A stretch of DNA of 64,000 bases from Paracoccaceae bacterium (GCA_002402045.2 NVUX02000074.1:147235-211234); one strand, 5' to 3'; numbered from the stretch's first letter, positions 9,273 to 18,973 are shown. The notes: generated from the letters alone by a model not told the origin. Translations and numbers: made by a program.

Positions 9273-11894
9273 ATGAGTGATCAAACCAACGCAGAGTCTG
9301 CGCCCAAGGTAGATGTGGCGTCTTTTGCCGATCTTGATGTAGGCGCGCGTAATCCCGATAATTGGCAAGGTAAAATGCTGGCTGGTATCGCGCTGGCTTG
9401 GGCGGTTTTCCAAATATACACCGCCTCGATCCTGCCGTTTTACCTAAGTGAAATGACTGGCATCCGGCAGTTTGTGATCAACTCTGATAAAGAGCGCGCC
9501 ATCCACTTGGCGTTTGCGCTGTTTCTGGCCTGTACGGCCTTCCCGCTGTTCAAGAAATCTCCGCGCAACCGAATCCCTTGGTATGATTGGCTCCTCGGCT
9601 TTGCCGGTGTTGCCGTGACGATGTATCTGGTGTTTAACCAGTCGGCCATTTCGCTGCGCTCTGGCCTGCCAACCACAATGGACCTTATTGTATCCGCCAC
9701 CGGGCTAGTTATCGTTTTGGTCGCCACCTACCGCGCCCTCGGCCTGCCGATGGTTATTGTGGCCACGTTTTTCCTTATCTACGTATTTTTCGGAGACCAG
9801 CAATTCATACCGGATGCTATCCAATGGAAAGGCGCCAGCTTTAATAAAGCGATGTGGCACTTCTGGATGCAAACCGAAGGGGTGTTTGGGCAAGCGCTCG
9901 GGGTTTCGGCCTCTATGGTGTTCCTGTTTGTGCTTTTCGGCTCTTTGCTGGAAAAAGCTGGGGCGGGCAATTACTTTATTCAGGTTGCATTTGCGCTTAT
10001 GGGTCACCTTAAGGGCGGGCCAGCTAAGGCGGCTGTTGTGGCCTCTGCCGCAACCGGTCTTATTTCCGGCTCTTCCATTGCCAACACGGTTACTACCGGT
10101 ACATTCACCATTCCGCTGATGAAGCGGGTGGGCTTTTCGGCTGAAAAAGCTGGCGCGATTGAGGTGGCATCGTCTACCAACGGCCAGCTTACGCCCCCTG
10201 TTATGGGGGCGGCCGCATTCCTGATGATCGAGTATGTGGGCATTCCCTATATGGATGTGATCAGACACGCCTTCCTTCCGGCGATTATCAGCTATATTGC
10301 GCTGATCTATATTGTGCACCTTGAGGCCTGTAAAATGGGCCTAGAGGGCCTGCCGCGCCCCGGCGCACCTAAAACCCGTTCGCAACGTTTAATGGGCTAT
10401 GCCTTTGGTTTCCTTGTGTTCACGGCGCTGTCGATGGGCATTTATTATGGCCTTGGCTGGCTGAAGCCGATGTTTGGCGATTACACCATGTATGGCATGA
10501 TGGTGGTCTTTTTGATCGCCTATCTGGTGCTGATCTATTGGGCCTCGAAATACCCTGATCTGGTGATTGATGATCCGGATTCACCGTTGGTAAAACTGCC
10601 TGAAATTGGCCCTGTGGCCAAGACCGGCTATTACTATGCGCTGCCAGTTGTGGTGCTTATTTGGTGCCTGATGATAGAGCGGTTTTCGCCGGGGCTTTCC
10701 GCCTTTTGGGCCACAATCGCGATGCTGTTCGTTTCCCTTACGCAGCACGCGCTCAAAGCGATGTTTCGTGGCGGTAAAGACTTTATGGCCGGTATCGCCA
10801 TTGGGTGGGGCCAGCTTATTGACGGCATGATCGCGGGGTCGCGCAACATGATCGGCATTGCGGTGGCCACCGGTACGGCGGGTATTATCGTTGGCACGGT
10901 TGGCCTAACGGGTGCGCACCTGATTATCGGTGAGTTCATCGAGTATATCTCGGGCGGGTCGCTGATTCTCATGCTGATTTATGTGGCGATCTTCTCGCTG
11001 GTGCTCGGCATGGGGCTGCCAACTACAGCAACCTATATCGTGATCGTATCGCTCATGGCGCCGGTGATTATTACTGTTGGTGCGCAATCGGGCCTAATTG
11101 TGCCACTGATCGCGGTGCACATGTTTGTGTTTTACTTCGGGATTTTGGCGGATGATACCCCGCCTGTGGGGCTTGCGGCCTTTGCCGCGGCGGCCATTTC
11201 TGGCGGAGACCCGATCAAAACCGGCCTCATCGGCTTTAGTTATGATATACGGACGGCAATCCTGCCATTCCTGTTCATCTTTAACACCGAGCTGTTGTTG
11301 ATAGACGTAACCCCCGCCAAAGCGGTGTTTGTGTTTCTTGTGGCGGTCGTTGCCATGATGCTGTTTGCGGCGGCCACTCAAAACTGGTGGCTCACCAAGA
11401 GCCGAATGTGGGAAAATTTCGCACTACTACTAATTGCGTTCACGCTGTTTAACCCCGGTTATTGGTTGGATAGGGTGGAAGCGCCTTACGTGGAAACAAA
11501 CCCTGCGCAAATTGCGCAACTGGCCACAGAGGCGGATGATGACGGTGTGCTGCGCATTGTGGTGCAGGGGGAAAACTTCCGAACCGGAAAAATAACCACC
11601 ACAACGGTGGAGCTGCCTTTGGGCGCCAAAGATTTTGGCGATGGCACCGCGCGGCTAAATAACTTCGCGGGTATTGCCTTTGCTGAAAATGATGGCACTT
11701 GGATTGTAGACAACATTGTGTTTGGCAAGGTTGCTCAAGACAAGGGTGTTGATCTTGATTGGGAAGTGCTGAAAGTAGAAGTGCCAGCCGAGCGGATATG
11801 GAAAGAAGTATTTTACATTCCGGCGCTATTGTTATTGGCATTCATTTGGTTCCAGCAAAAAGGCCGGATTCGTAAACAAGAAGAAATGGCCTAG
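9273..11894 (+). CDS. TRAP transporter fused permease (DctQM-type, TAXI partner) with C-terminal DUF3394-like region
   Basis: An inner-membrane permease of 873 residues in which the small (4-TM) and large (DctM-like, about 12-TM) TRAP subunits are fused, as is standard for TAXI systems. The large-subunit core contains SGSSIANTVTTGTFTIPLMK, then GQLTPPVMGAAAFLM, GMGLPTTATYIVIVSLMAP and FGILADDTPPVGLAAFAAAAISG. The last 150 or so residues form a soluble tail (NFRTGKITTTTVELPLGAKDF) flanked by TM helices, like the DUF3394 tail of this family. AAGGGA precedes the ATG. It is powered by an ion gradient together with the binding protein upstream. Confidence 0.93.
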   Translation: MSDQTNAESAPKVDVASFADLDVGARNPDNWQGKMLAGIALAWAVFQIYTASILPFYLSEMTGIRQFVINSDKERAIHLAFALFLACTAFPLFKKSPRNRIPWYDWLLGFAGVAVTMYLVFNQSAISLRSGLPTTMDLIVSATGLVIVLVATYRALGLPMVIVATFFLIYVFFGDQQFIPDAIQWKGASFNKAMWHFWMQTEGVFGQALGVSASMVFLFVLFGSLLEKAGAGNYFIQVAFALMGHLKGGPAKAAVVASAATGLISGSSIANTVTTGTFTIPLMKRVGFSAEKAGAIEVASSTNGQLTPPVMGAAAFLMIEYVGIPYMDVIRHAFLPAIISYIALIYIVHLEACKMGLEGLPRPGAPKTRSQRLMGYAFGFLVFTALSMGIYYGLGWLKPMFGDYTMYGMMVVFLIAYLVLIYWASKYPDLVIDDPDSPLVKLPEIGPVAKTGYYYALPVVVLIWCLMIERFSPGLSAFWATIAMLFVSLTQHALKAMFRGGKDFMAGIAIGWGQLIDGMIAGSRNMIGIAVATGTAGIIVGTVGLTGAHLIIGEFIEYISGGSLILMLIYVAIFSLVLGMGLPTTATYIVIVSLMAPVIITVGAQSGLIVPLIAVHMFVFYFGILADDTPPVGLAAFAAAAISGGDPIKTGLIGFSYDIRTAILPFLFIFNTELLLIDVTPAKAVFVFLVAVVAMMLFAAATQNWWLTKSRMWENFALLLIAFTLFNPGYWLDRVEAPYVETNPAQIAQLATEADDDGVLRIVVQGENFRTGKITTTTVELPLGAKDFGDGTARLNNFAGIAFAENDGTWIVDNIVFGKVAQDKGVDLDWEVLKVEVPAERIWKEVFYIPALLLLAFIWFQQKGRIRKQEEMA

Positions 11895-11905
11895 GAGGGC
11901 AGAGC

Positions 11906-12334
11906 ATGTATAAAAAGATTTTTGTTCCGATTGATGTAAACCAGGAAAGCTCTTGGAGGGGCGCTTTGCCAACCGCGATTGAGTTTGCCAAAAAGGACGG
12001 GGCCAAGCTGTATCTTTTTACCGTGGTGCCAGATTTTGGCATGGCAATGGTGGGCTCGTTTTTCCCGAAAGACTACGCCGAAAAGGCGATGGTGCATGCC
12101 GAGCATGAGCTGAAGGCTGTGGCGCGGAATAATGTGCCAAGCGATATTGATTGCACATGCTATGTGCGCCACGGCACGATCTATAAGCGGATTATTAAAT
12201 CCGCTAACGAGCTTGGGGCCGACCTGATTGTGCTGACCTCGCACCGGCCTGAAACCAAAGATTATTTGCTTGGGCCAAACGCGGCGCGGGTGGTGCGGCA
12301 TGCCTCGCAATCGGTATTTGTGATCCGCGAGTAA
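11906..12334 (+). CDS. Universal stress protein UspA family
   Basis: A 142-residue single-domain Usp protein. It begins MYKKIFVPIDVNQES, has the beta-alpha nucleotide-fold segment ADLIVLTSHRP, and ends with the GPNAARVVRHASQSVFVIRE strand. The ATP-binding Gly motif is weak: LLGPNAARVVRHA replaces the usual G-x2-G-x9-G(S/T). GGAGG precedes the ATG, and the gene follows the permease by 11 bases. A Usp gene next to a TRAP permease is a recurring arrangement, known from TeaD of the ectoine TRAP system, where it modulates transport; a similar role here is inference. Confidence 0.88.
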   Translation: MYKKIFVPIDVNQESSWRGALPTAIEFAKKDGAKLYLFTVVPDFGMAMVGSFFPKDYAEKAMVHAEHELKAVARNNVPSDIDCTCYVRHGTIYKRIIKSANELGADLIVLTSHRPETKDYLLGPNAARVVRHASQSVFVIRE

Positions 12335-12337
12335 GCT

Positions 12338-13096
12338 ATGAAGCCAATGGTGATCGCTGCGCCAAACGGGGCGCGGCGGGGTAAGGCCGACCATGTGAAC
12401 TTGCCGGTGCGTATTGAAGAAATTGCAGCGGAAGCGGCACTTTGCCAAAAAGCAGGTGCTGCGGTGCTGCACCTGCATGTGCGCGATACCAACGGCGCGC
12501 ATAGTCTGGATGCCGGGCTTTATCGCGCGGCGACAATGGCGATAGACGAAGCTGCGCCGGGGATGCTGGTGCAGATCACCTCCGAGGCGGCTGGGGTTTT
12601 TGATTTACCTGCGCAAATTGCCTGCGTTGAGGCCGTGCGGCCCAAGGCCGTAAGCGTTGCGTGGCGGGAATTTTCGCCCGAGGAAAACGCCGAGGCGCGG
12701 CGGTTTTATGCTTGGGCTTTGGGCGAGGGCATTCATGTGCAGCATATTTTGTACTCAATCGAGGATATCGCGAGGTTTAAGGCCTTTGGGCTTAAGGACC
12801 AAAGCGTGCTTTTGGTGCTGGGGAAATATGCCGGGGTAGAGGCGCGAACTGATGAGCTTCCCGCGTATCTGGATGCGCTTGGCGATGTGCATGACTGGTG
12901 TGTGTGTGCTTTTGGCAAGGCTGAACATGCGGTGGTGAGCGCTGCGATTGCCGCCGGTGGCCATGCGCGGGTTGGCTTTGAAAATAACCTTTGGCGGCGG
13001 GATGGCACGCTGGCAGCGGGCACGCACGCGCTGGTGGCGCAGATTGAAAATGATGTTATGAGCGCGGATGAAGTGCGCGCATACTGGAGAATTTAG
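12338..13096 (+). CDS. Beta-keto acid cleavage enzyme (BKACE, DUF849)
   Basis: A zinc enzyme of the BKACE family, 252 residues. Members condense a beta-keto acid with acetyl-CoA and cleave it to acetoacetate and a new acyl-CoA. The N-terminal APNGARRGKADH start, the metal-binding HLHVRD (about residues 46-51) and the C-terminal GFENNLWRRDG segment are present. Length is at the short end of the family. It starts 3 bases after the usp stop and ends directly against the aminotransferase ATG. Context suggests that the aminotransferase produces the keto acid this enzyme cleaves. The exact substrate is not predictable; lysine-fermentation and carnitine enzymes are characterised relatives. Confidence 0.87.
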   Translation: MKPMVIAAPNGARRGKADHVNLPVRIEEIAAEAALCQKAGAAVLHLHVRDTNGAHSLDAGLYRAATMAIDEAAPGMLVQITSEAAGVFDLPAQIACVEAVRPKAVSVAWREFSPEENAEARRFYAWALGEGIHVQHILYSIEDIARFKAFGLKDQSVLLVLGKYAGVEARTDELPAYLDALGDVHDWCVCAFGKAEHAVVSAAIAAGGHARVGFENNLWRRDGTLAAGTHALVAQIENDVMSADEVRAYWRI

Positions 13097-14425
13097 ATGG
13101 CAAATCATGTATTTCATCGCGCACCCGCCTTGATGCCGGAAGCGGCTTCGGGCGATGGTTGTTACTTAATAGATAGCACCGGCAAGCGCTATTTTGATGC
13201 CGGTGGGGCGGCGGTTTCCTGCCTTGGGCATAGTGATACCCATGTGACAAACGCGATTAAAGCACAGCTGGATGCGGTGGCTTTTGCCCATTCGGGGTTT
13301 TTTACCAGCGCCCCCGCTGAGGCTTTGGCCGATAAGCTGATAGAGCACGCGCCGGAGGGGATTGAGCGGGTTTATCTTGTGTCGGGTGGGTCGGAAGCGG
13401 TGGAAGCCGCAATTAAGCTGGCGCGGCAGTATTTTGTGGAAAAAGGCGAGCCTGAGCGCGGGCATGTGATCGCGCGTAAGCAAAGCTATCATGGCAATAC
13501 ACTGGGTGCGTTGAGCGCGGGTGGAAACGAGTGGCGGCGTGAGCAATTTGCGCCGCTTTTGCTGAACATGACCCACATTAGCCCGTGCTATGAGTATCGC
13601 CTGCGCGGCGAGGCGGAAAGTGCCGAGGCCTATGGTCTGCGAGCGGCGGATGAGCTGGAAACAGAGATTTTGCGCGTTGGAGCTGGGCGCGTGATGGCAT
13701 TTGTAGCTGAGCCGGTGGTGGGGGCTACTTTGGGCGCGGTGCCCGCCGCGGTGGGGTATTTTGCGCGTATTCGAGAGATTTGCGACTGCTACGGCGTGCT
13801 GCTAATTCTTGACGAGGTTATGTGTGGCATGGGCCGCACCGGTACGCTTTTTGCCTGTGAGCAAGAGGGTGTGCGGCCTGATATTTTGACTATCGCTAAA
13901 GGGCTGGGAGCGGGGTATCAGCCTATCGGCGCGATGCTGTGCTCGGGCGAGATTTACCGAACCATTACCGAAGGCAGCGGGTTTTTTCAGCATGGGCACA
14001 CCTATATGGGCCACCCCGTGGCGGCGGCTTGCGGGCTGGCGGTGCTGGAGCGGATTGTGGATGATGGGCTGCTTGCGCGGGTGCGCGCCCTTGGTGAATA
14101 TATGGAAAAGGCGCTGGTTTCGGCGCTGGCGCAGCACCCCAATGTGGGTGATATCCGCGGGCGTGGGCTTTTTTTGGGCGTGGAACTTGTGGCGGACCGT
14201 GCCTGCAAGGCGACCTTTGATCCAGCGCTAAAAATTGCCCCCAAAATTAAGAAAGCCGCGCTTGAGCGGGGATTGATGTGCTACCCGATGCAGGGCACGA
14301 TTGATGGGCGGCATGGCGACCACGTGTTGCTCGCGCCGCCATTTATCATGAGCGAGGCCCAAGTGGACGAGATGGTCGATATGCTGAAAGCCTCCATTTT
14401 GGACGTTTTGGCTGAAGCGCAGTGA
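13097..14425 (+). CDS. Class III PLP-dependent aminotransferase
   Basis: A 442-residue omega-amino-acid or diamine type transaminase. Visible features are the start YLIDSTGKRYFDAGGAAVSCLGH, the phosphate-binding VSGGSEAVEAAIKLARQY, and the cofactor aspartate in LLILDEVMCGMGRTG. The Schiff-base lysine lies in LTIAKGLGAGYQPIGAML (about residue 270). The ATG follows the BKACE stop with no gap, so the two are translationally coupled. Class III enzymes act on beta-alanine, GABA, taurine, putrescine and similar amines. Paired with BKACE, a substrate yielding a beta-keto acid is the likeliest inference. Confidence 0.92.
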   Translation: MANHVFHRAPALMPEAASGDGCYLIDSTGKRYFDAGGAAVSCLGHSDTHVTNAIKAQLDAVAFAHSGFFTSAPAEALADKLIEHAPEGIERVYLVSGGSEAVEAAIKLARQYFVEKGEPERGHVIARKQSYHGNTLGALSAGGNEWRREQFAPLLLNMTHISPCYEYRLRGEAESAEAYGLRAADELETEILRVGAGRVMAFVAEPVVGATLGAVPAAVGYFARIREICDCYGVLLILDEVMCGMGRTGTLFACEQEGVRPDILTIAKGLGAGYQPIGAMLCSGEIYRTITEGSGFFQHGHTYMGHPVAAACGLAVLERIVDDGLLARVRALGEYMEKALVSALAQHPNVGDIRGRGLFLGVELVADRACKATFDPALKIAPKIKKAALERGLMCYPMQGTIDGRHGDHVLLAPPFIMSEAQVDEMVDMLKASILDVLAEAQ

Positions 14426-14466
14426 AGCTTCACAGCTCTTGAAGTAAGATGCCGAAAGGAATGCTG

Positions 14467-15474
14467 ATGTTTGCAGTTGTTTTGAAAGAAGACGGATATT
14501 CGGGGCAGTCCACGGGGCCGCGCATTGAAAATGCGGCTGATTGGCTGGAAGCGGCCGAGCTGCCCATGCCCAAGGCGGGCGCGGGGCAGGTGGTGGTTAA
14601 GCTGCGGGCGGCGTCGGTTAATCCGTCTGATCTGCATTTCATCAAAGGCGAATATGGCCAGCCGCGCATTCAGGGCGCTGCGGCGGGATTCGAGGGCTGC
14701 GGTGATGTGGTGGAAGCGGGCGCGGGGGCTGAAGGGCTGGTTGGAAAGCGGGTGGCTTTTGTGGCCGCGGCTTCCGGTGCTTGGGCCGAATTTGTGCTGT
14801 GCGAGGCGATGAACTGCATTCCGTTGCGGGCTGATATTTCGGATGATGACGGCGCGGCGCAAATTGTGAACCCGCTCACCGCTATGGCGATGGTGGATAT
14901 TGCGGTGCAAGCCAAAGCGGGTTTGGTGATTTCGGCTGCCGCGAGCCAGCTTGGCAAGCTGATGATAGGGCTGGCGCAGGAATTGGGGCTGGAAACCATA
15001 GCGCTGGTGCGCCGCGCCGAGGCTATTGCGCCGCTGAAGGCGCTGGGGGCTAACCGCGTGCTGGACGTGACTTCGGCCAATTTTGCTGCCGATTTTAGCG
15101 CGGCCAGCCGCGCGCTCAAGCCGCGCATATTTTTGGATGCCGTGGCCGATCAAACCTCGGAACAGGTGTTTGCTAATATGCCAAACGGTGCGCGATGGGT
15201 GGTTTATGGCAACCTTGGTGCCAACCCGCCAGCGCTTACGCAAATTGGCCAGCTCATTTTTATGGGCAAGAAAATAGAGGGGTTTTGGCTGACAAACTGG
15301 ATGCGCACCACCCCGGCCAAAGACCAAATGCGGGTGGTCGGCGAGGTGCAATCTCGCTTTGCGGATGGCCGCTGGCGCACCGATATTGCGGCACGGATTG
15401 GCTTGAAAGACGTTATCGGTCAGCTTGCAGAGGCCACGCAGGTGAGCGACGGGAAGGTGATTATCCGGCCCTGA
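14467..15474 (+). CDS. MDR-superfamily zinc-independent alcohol dehydrogenase/quinone oxidoreductase
   Basis: A medium-chain dehydrogenase/reductase of about 335 residues. It has the N-terminal GroES-like fold (VVVKLRAASVNPSDLHFIKGEYG), the nucleotide-binding stretch LVISAAASQLGKLMIGLAQELG, and RRAEAIAPLKALGANRVLD. The structural zinc cysteines are absent, so this is a zinc-free NAD(P)H-dependent member. The ATG at 14467 is chosen for the AAAGGA 6 bases upstream; an earlier ATG at 14449 is less likely. It lies 41 bases after the aminotransferase and is the last gene of the cluster. It probably reduces or oxidises a pathway carbonyl or enoyl intermediate. Confidence 0.85.
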   Translation: MFAVVLKEDGYSGQSTGPRIENAADWLEAAELPMPKAGAGQVVVKLRAASVNPSDLHFIKGEYGQPRIQGAAAGFEGCGDVVEAGAGAEGLVGKRVAFVAAASGAWAEFVLCEAMNCIPLRADISDDDGAAQIVNPLTAMAMVDIAVQAKAGLVISAAASQLGKLMIGLAQELGLETIALVRRAEAIAPLKALGANRVLDVTSANFAADFSAASRALKPRIFLDAVADQTSEQVFANMPNGARWVVYGNLGANPPALTQIGQLIFMGKKIEGFWLTNWMRTTPAKDQMRVVGEVQSRFADGRWRTDIAARIGLKDVIGQLAEATQVSDGKVIIRP

Positions 15475-15569
15475 GCGGCCTGATCACAAAGCCTCAAGGC
15501 AAAGTGACCCCGTGAAACATAATTTGCCCTTATATAACGTTGTATATTATTTCACACTTGGAGTTTCCT

Positions 15570-16043
15570 ATGATTTCCCGCCGTACCTTCCTTGTTTCCT
15601 CTGCCGCTGCCCTTGGGGCTGCTTCTTTTAGTTTTAAAGGCAGCGCCGCTGAATCTTTCGAGATTATGCTGACCGATGCCGAATGGCGGACCCGCCTAAC
15701 ATCGGCCCAATTTGCTGTGCTGCGGGAAGAGGATACCGAGCGCCCGTTTAGCCATCCGTTGCTGGCTGAAAGCCGTGATGGCACGTATAATTGCGCTGGG
15801 TGTGATTTGCCAGTTTATCGCGCTTCAACCAAGTTTGATAGCGGCACCGGCTGGCCCAGCTTTTTCCGTGCGATTAATGGCAATGTGCGAAACCGTCGTG
15901 ATCGCTCGCTATTTGGCACCCGTATTGAGGAGCATTGCCGCCGTTGTGGCGGCCACCTTGGGCATGTGTTTAATGACGGCCCCGCGCCCACAGGCAAGCG
16001 CCATTGTATTAACGGGGTCGCGCTGAGCTTTTCGGCGGCCTAA
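15570..16043 (+). CDS. msrB: Peptide-methionine (R)-S-oxide reductase, Tat-exported
   Basis: A methionine-R-sulfoxide reductase of 157 residues. A twin-arginine signal (SRRTFLVSSAAALGAASFS) starts at the ATG at 15570, which predicts folding in the cytoplasm and periplasmic action on oxidised proteins. The SelR fold follows with zinc CxxC pairs (YNCAGCDLPVY and CRRCGGHLGH). Substrate-binding GTGWPSFF and the catalytic cysteine in GKRHCINGVALSF are present; the usual RHCINS reads RHCING. An in-frame ATG 30 bases upstream would put residues ahead of the signal and is rejected. It is monocistronic, convergent with mscS. Confidence 0.93.
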   Translation: MISRRTFLVSSAAALGAASFSFKGSAAESFEIMLTDAEWRTRLTSAQFAVLREEDTERPFSHPLLAESRDGTYNCAGCDLPVYRASTKFDSGTGWPSFFRAINGNVRNRRDRSLFGTRIEEHCRRCGGHLGHVFNDGPAPTGKRHCINGVALSFSAA

Positions 16044-16049
16044 GCAAAA

Positions 16050-16066
16050 GGGGGCGACTCGCCCCC
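16050..16066 (-). terminator. Rho-independent terminator of the aroC-mscS unit
   Basis: GGGGGCG pairs with CGCCCCC around the loop ACT. On the minus strand the stem is followed by CTTTTGC, which fits termination of mscS transcription. On the plus strand there is no T-run, though it may also protect the msrB message. Confidence 0.7.
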
Positions 16067-16089
16067 TCGCGCTCCCCCCCTGTGGGGTA

Positions 16090-16887
16090 CTAGGTTTTGG
16101 TCACAATATGCAGTGACGTTGGGTATGGAATGTCGATCCCTTGGCGGTCAAATTCTTCCTTGATCTCCCGAAGCAGCGCAAATTTCATGTCCCAAAAAAC
16201 ATCGGCCATCGCCCAAACCCGCAGGGTGAAATCAACCGAGCTATCGCCCAGATTGGTGACTTTCACAAACGGCGCGGGGTCACTCAGGACGCGGTCATCG
16301 GCGGCAATCACCTTGCGTAGCGCGGCCTCGGCCTTTTTCAGGTCGGTGCTATAAGAAACGCCGATCACGATATCGCAGCGGCGGCGATCATAATACGAGT
16401 AGTTTTTGATTGACGAGGCCCAGATATCGCCATTCGGGATGGTGATCTGAACATTATCGGAGGTCGCGATTTCGGTGGTAAACAGCGAGATCGCTTTTAC
16501 CGTGCCGGAATGCCCGCCGACATCGACAAAATCTCCGATTTTGAAGGGGCGGAAACCCAGCAGCATAACCCCGGCCGCAAGGTTGGAAAGTGTGCCTTGT
16601 AGGGCGAGGCCAATGGCAAGGCCAGCGGCACCAAGCAACGCCACGAGCGAGGTGGTTTGAATGCCAAAGCGTGACAGCACAAACACAATCGCGATGGCCA
16701 AAATAGCGTATTTTGCGAGGCTGGCGAGGAACAGGAACAGGGTGTCGTCCAGCTCCTCGTATTTCAGGCCGATTTTATTAATTTGCCGCTTGGCAAAGCC
16801 CGAGATCCAAAGCGCGGCGATCATTATCGCTGCCGCTGTCGCCATGTTCAGCCCAAGCTGAACATACCAATCCATACTATCAAACAT
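16090..16887 (-). CDS. Small-conductance mechanosensitive channel, MscS family
   Basis: An inner-membrane osmotic safety valve of about 265 residues. Three N-terminal TM helices are seen. The third is the glycine/alanine-rich pore helix ([35 protein letters not shown], cut across two lines of reading), followed by the beta domain [23 protein letters not shown] and [14 protein letters not shown]. The ATG at 16887 overlaps the aroC stop by 8 bases and has AAGGGAAAA upstream, so it is translationally coupled to aroC. A longer start (16920) would run further into aroC and is less likely. Confidence 0.92.
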   Translation of the reverse strand: MFDSMDWYVQLGLNMATAAAIMIAALWISGFAKRQINKIGLKYEELDDTLFLFLASLAKYAILAIAIVFVLSRFGIQTTSLVALLGAAGLAIGLALQGTLSNLAAGVMLLGFRPFKIGDFVDVGGHSGTVKAISLFTTEIATSDNVQITIPNGDIWASSIKNYSYYDRRRCDIVIGVSYSTDLKKAEAALRKVIAADDRVLSDPAPFVKVTNLGDSSVDFTLRVWAMADVFWDMKFALLREIKEEFDRQGIDIPYPTSLHIVTKT

Positions 16888-17983
16888 CAATTTTCCCTTG
16901 GTTAGTTCCGATTTGCCCACGGTGGAGCAGTAAATGGTCCAGTATTACGCAGGCCATCATGGCCTCGCCCACCGGCACGGCCCGAATGCCCACACAAGGG
17001 TCATGCCGGCCTTCGGTGATCAGCTCAATCTCGCGGCCATCTTTGGTAACGGTCTTGCGGGGGGTCAGGATAGAGCTGGTGGGCTTTACCGCAAAACGGC
17101 AGACAATATCCTGCCCCGTGCTAATGCCGCCCAAAATGCCACCCGCATGGTTGGAGCTAAATTCGACGCCGTCAGGCCCCATACGCATCTCGTCGGCGTT
17201 TTCCACACCCGTTAGCATGGCCGCGCCCATGCCCGCACCAATTTCCACGGCTTTCACCGCGTTTATTGACATCATTGCGGCGGCAATATCGGTATCCAGC
17301 TTGGCATAAACCGGCGCGCCTAAGCCTGCTGGCACGCCCGAAGCAACCACTTCAATAACTGCGCCCACCGAGTTACGCCCCTTGCGCAAGCCGTCTAAAT
17401 AGCCCGCCCAGTCTTTGGCGGCCTCAGCGTCTGGCACCCAAAACGGGTTGCGGTTAATCTCGTCCCAGTCAAAGCGGCTCCGATCAATTTTGCGGTCGCC
17501 CATTTGCACCATGTAGCCCTTGATTTCAATGCCGCCAAACAGGGCGGATATCGCCGCGCGCGCAAGCCCGCCCGCCGCCACACGCGCGGCCGTTTCGCGC
17601 GCGCTAGAGCGACCACCGCCGCGGTAATCTCGGTTTCCGTATTTGGTGAAATAGGTATAATCAGCATGCCCCGGCCTAAAGCTCTGGGCAATCTCGCCAT
17701 AGTCTTTAGAGCGATGGTCAGTGTTCTGGATCATCAGCTGCACCGGCGTGCCCGTGGTTTTGCCCTCAAAAACGCCTGATAAAATCTCCACTGCATCGGC
17801 TTCCTGCCGCTGCGTGGTATACTTATTCTGCCCCGGCTTTCGCTTATCCAGCCAATGCTGAAGCATGGCCGCGTCTATCGGCACATTGGGCGGGCAGCCA
17901 TCTACCGTTGCGCCCAGCGCTGGCCCGTGGCTTTCGCCCCATGTAGTGACCCGAAACAGATGGCCAAAGCTATTCATTGACAT
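16880..17983 (-). CDS. aroC: Chorismate synthase
   Basis: The last enzyme of the shikimate pathway, converting EPSP to chorismate with reduced FMN; 367 residues, the usual length. Family signatures are GESHGPALG at the start, the arginine-rich [20 protein letters not shown], and [21 protein letters not shown] at the end. [10 protein letters not shown] and MNSFGHLF are both possible starts, two codons apart. The gene is upstream of and overlaps mscS. The ubiquitous function makes the call secure. Confidence 0.97.
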   Translation of the reverse strand: MSMNSFGHLFRVTTWGESHGPALGATVDGCPPNVPIDAAMLQHWLDKRKPGQNKYTTQRQEADAVEILSGVFEGKTTGTPVQLMIQNTDHRSKDYGEIAQSFRPGHADYTYFTKYGNRDYRGGGRSSARETAARVAAGGLARAAISALFGGIEIKGYMVQMGDRKIDRSRFDWDEINRNPFWVPDAEAAKDWAGYLDGLRKGRNSVGAVIEVVASGVPAGLGAPVYAKLDTDIAAAMMSINAVKAVEIGAGMGAAMLTGVENADEMRMGPDGVEFSSNHAGGILGGISTGQDIVCRFAVKPTSSILTPRKTVTKDGREIELITEGRHDPCVGIRAVPVGEAMMACVILDHLLLHRGQIGTNQGKIDV

Positions 17984-18034
17984 GGCATTCTCCCTTTGCC
18001 CCGTTCTACCCCAAGCCCGCGGGCGGCAAAACCC

Positions 18035-18973
18035 CTATTTCACGCCCTTTGGTTTTGGCGAAGGTCCGGTATCCATTCTTGGATTGACTGTTTTCAGCAC
18101 GGGTCCGGTGATATTCTTCCGGCTTTCCCGCCAAACCACAAATAACCCGCTGCCAATAATAATGCTTGCGCCAGCGCCGACCCAGATATCTGGGTACTCA
18201 TTAAAGAACAGCGCGCCAAACAGCGTGGCCCACAATATTTGGGTGTATTGAACTGGCGCAATAAGGGCCACCGAAGGGGCAACACGGTAAGCAGCGATTA
18301 CGCAGAGCTGTGCGGCAACCGCGAGCAACCCCACCATGGCCATGGCGCCAAGGGCGGGCAGCTCTAGCGGCACATAAACCGTGGGCAATATCATCGCCAT
18401 AACCAAAATACTGGATATCATCGGTATTAAAATCAACACAGCACTGCGCTCTTCATTGCCGATTTTCCGCACGATGATCACGGCCAAAGAGCTGGCCAGC
18501 GCTGATGCCAGCGCCGCAAAATGCCCTAATTCAAGGGCCTCTGTTCCCGGACGCAGCACCACCAGCACACCGCACAAGCCGACTAAAACTGCCAACCAGC
18601 GTTGCAGGCCCACGGCCTCGCCAAGCAGCGGCACTGAAAATGCAGTGATCAGCAAGGGCGTGATAAACAAAAGTGCGTAAACCTCGGAAAGGGGCAGCAC
18701 CGTAAAGGCATAAAACGCCCCGCTCATGCCCACCAGCGAACACAAGGAGCGCAGGGCGATAAGCCAAGGGTGGCGGGGGCGAAAATTATCAAGGTTGCGG
18801 TCTGCCATCATCATGACGGTGAGCGGAATGAACGCAAATAATGATGAGAAAAAGATGATTTGAAACACCGAAACATTGGCACCAACCGCCTTGATGATCG
18901 CATCATGGCTGGAGAAAAACATGAACGAGAGTAACGCAAAGGCATAGGCGCGCGTGGACGAAGAGAGTCGCAT
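18035..18973 (-). CDS. EamA/DMT-family transporter
   Basis: A drug/metabolite-transporter superfamily protein of about 312 residues with ten predicted hydrophobic helices in two EamA repeats, for example FFSSHDAIIKAVGANVSVFQ at the start of repeat 1 and APVQYTQILWATLFGALFF in repeat 2. The ATG at 18973 (MRLSSSTRAYAF) is preferred; an upstream ATG at 19036 adds a leader that is not family-like. The substrate is not predictable. It lies upstream of aroC on the same strand with a 51-base gap and diverges from the thiamine operon. Confidence 0.87.
   Translation of the reverse strand: MRLSSSTRAYAFALLSFMFFSSHDAIIKAVGANVSVFQIIFFSSLFAFIPLTVMMMADRNLDNFRPRHPWLIALRSLCSLVGMSGAFYAFTVLPLSEVYALLFITPLLITAFSVPLLGEAVGLQRWLAVLVGLCGVLVVLRPGTEALELGHFAALASALASSLAVIIVRKIGNEERSAVLILIPMISSILVMAMILPTVYVPLELPALGAMAMVGLLAVAAQLCVIAAYRVAPSVALIAPVQYTQILWATLFGALFFNEYPDIWVGAGASIIIGSGLFVVWRESRKNITGPVLKTVNPRMDTGPSPKPKGVK

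Noticed and set aside
14281..15351. A 356-codon minus-strand frame opposite the aminotransferase end and the MDR gene
   Set aside because: His/Arg-rich antisense translation without any family motif.
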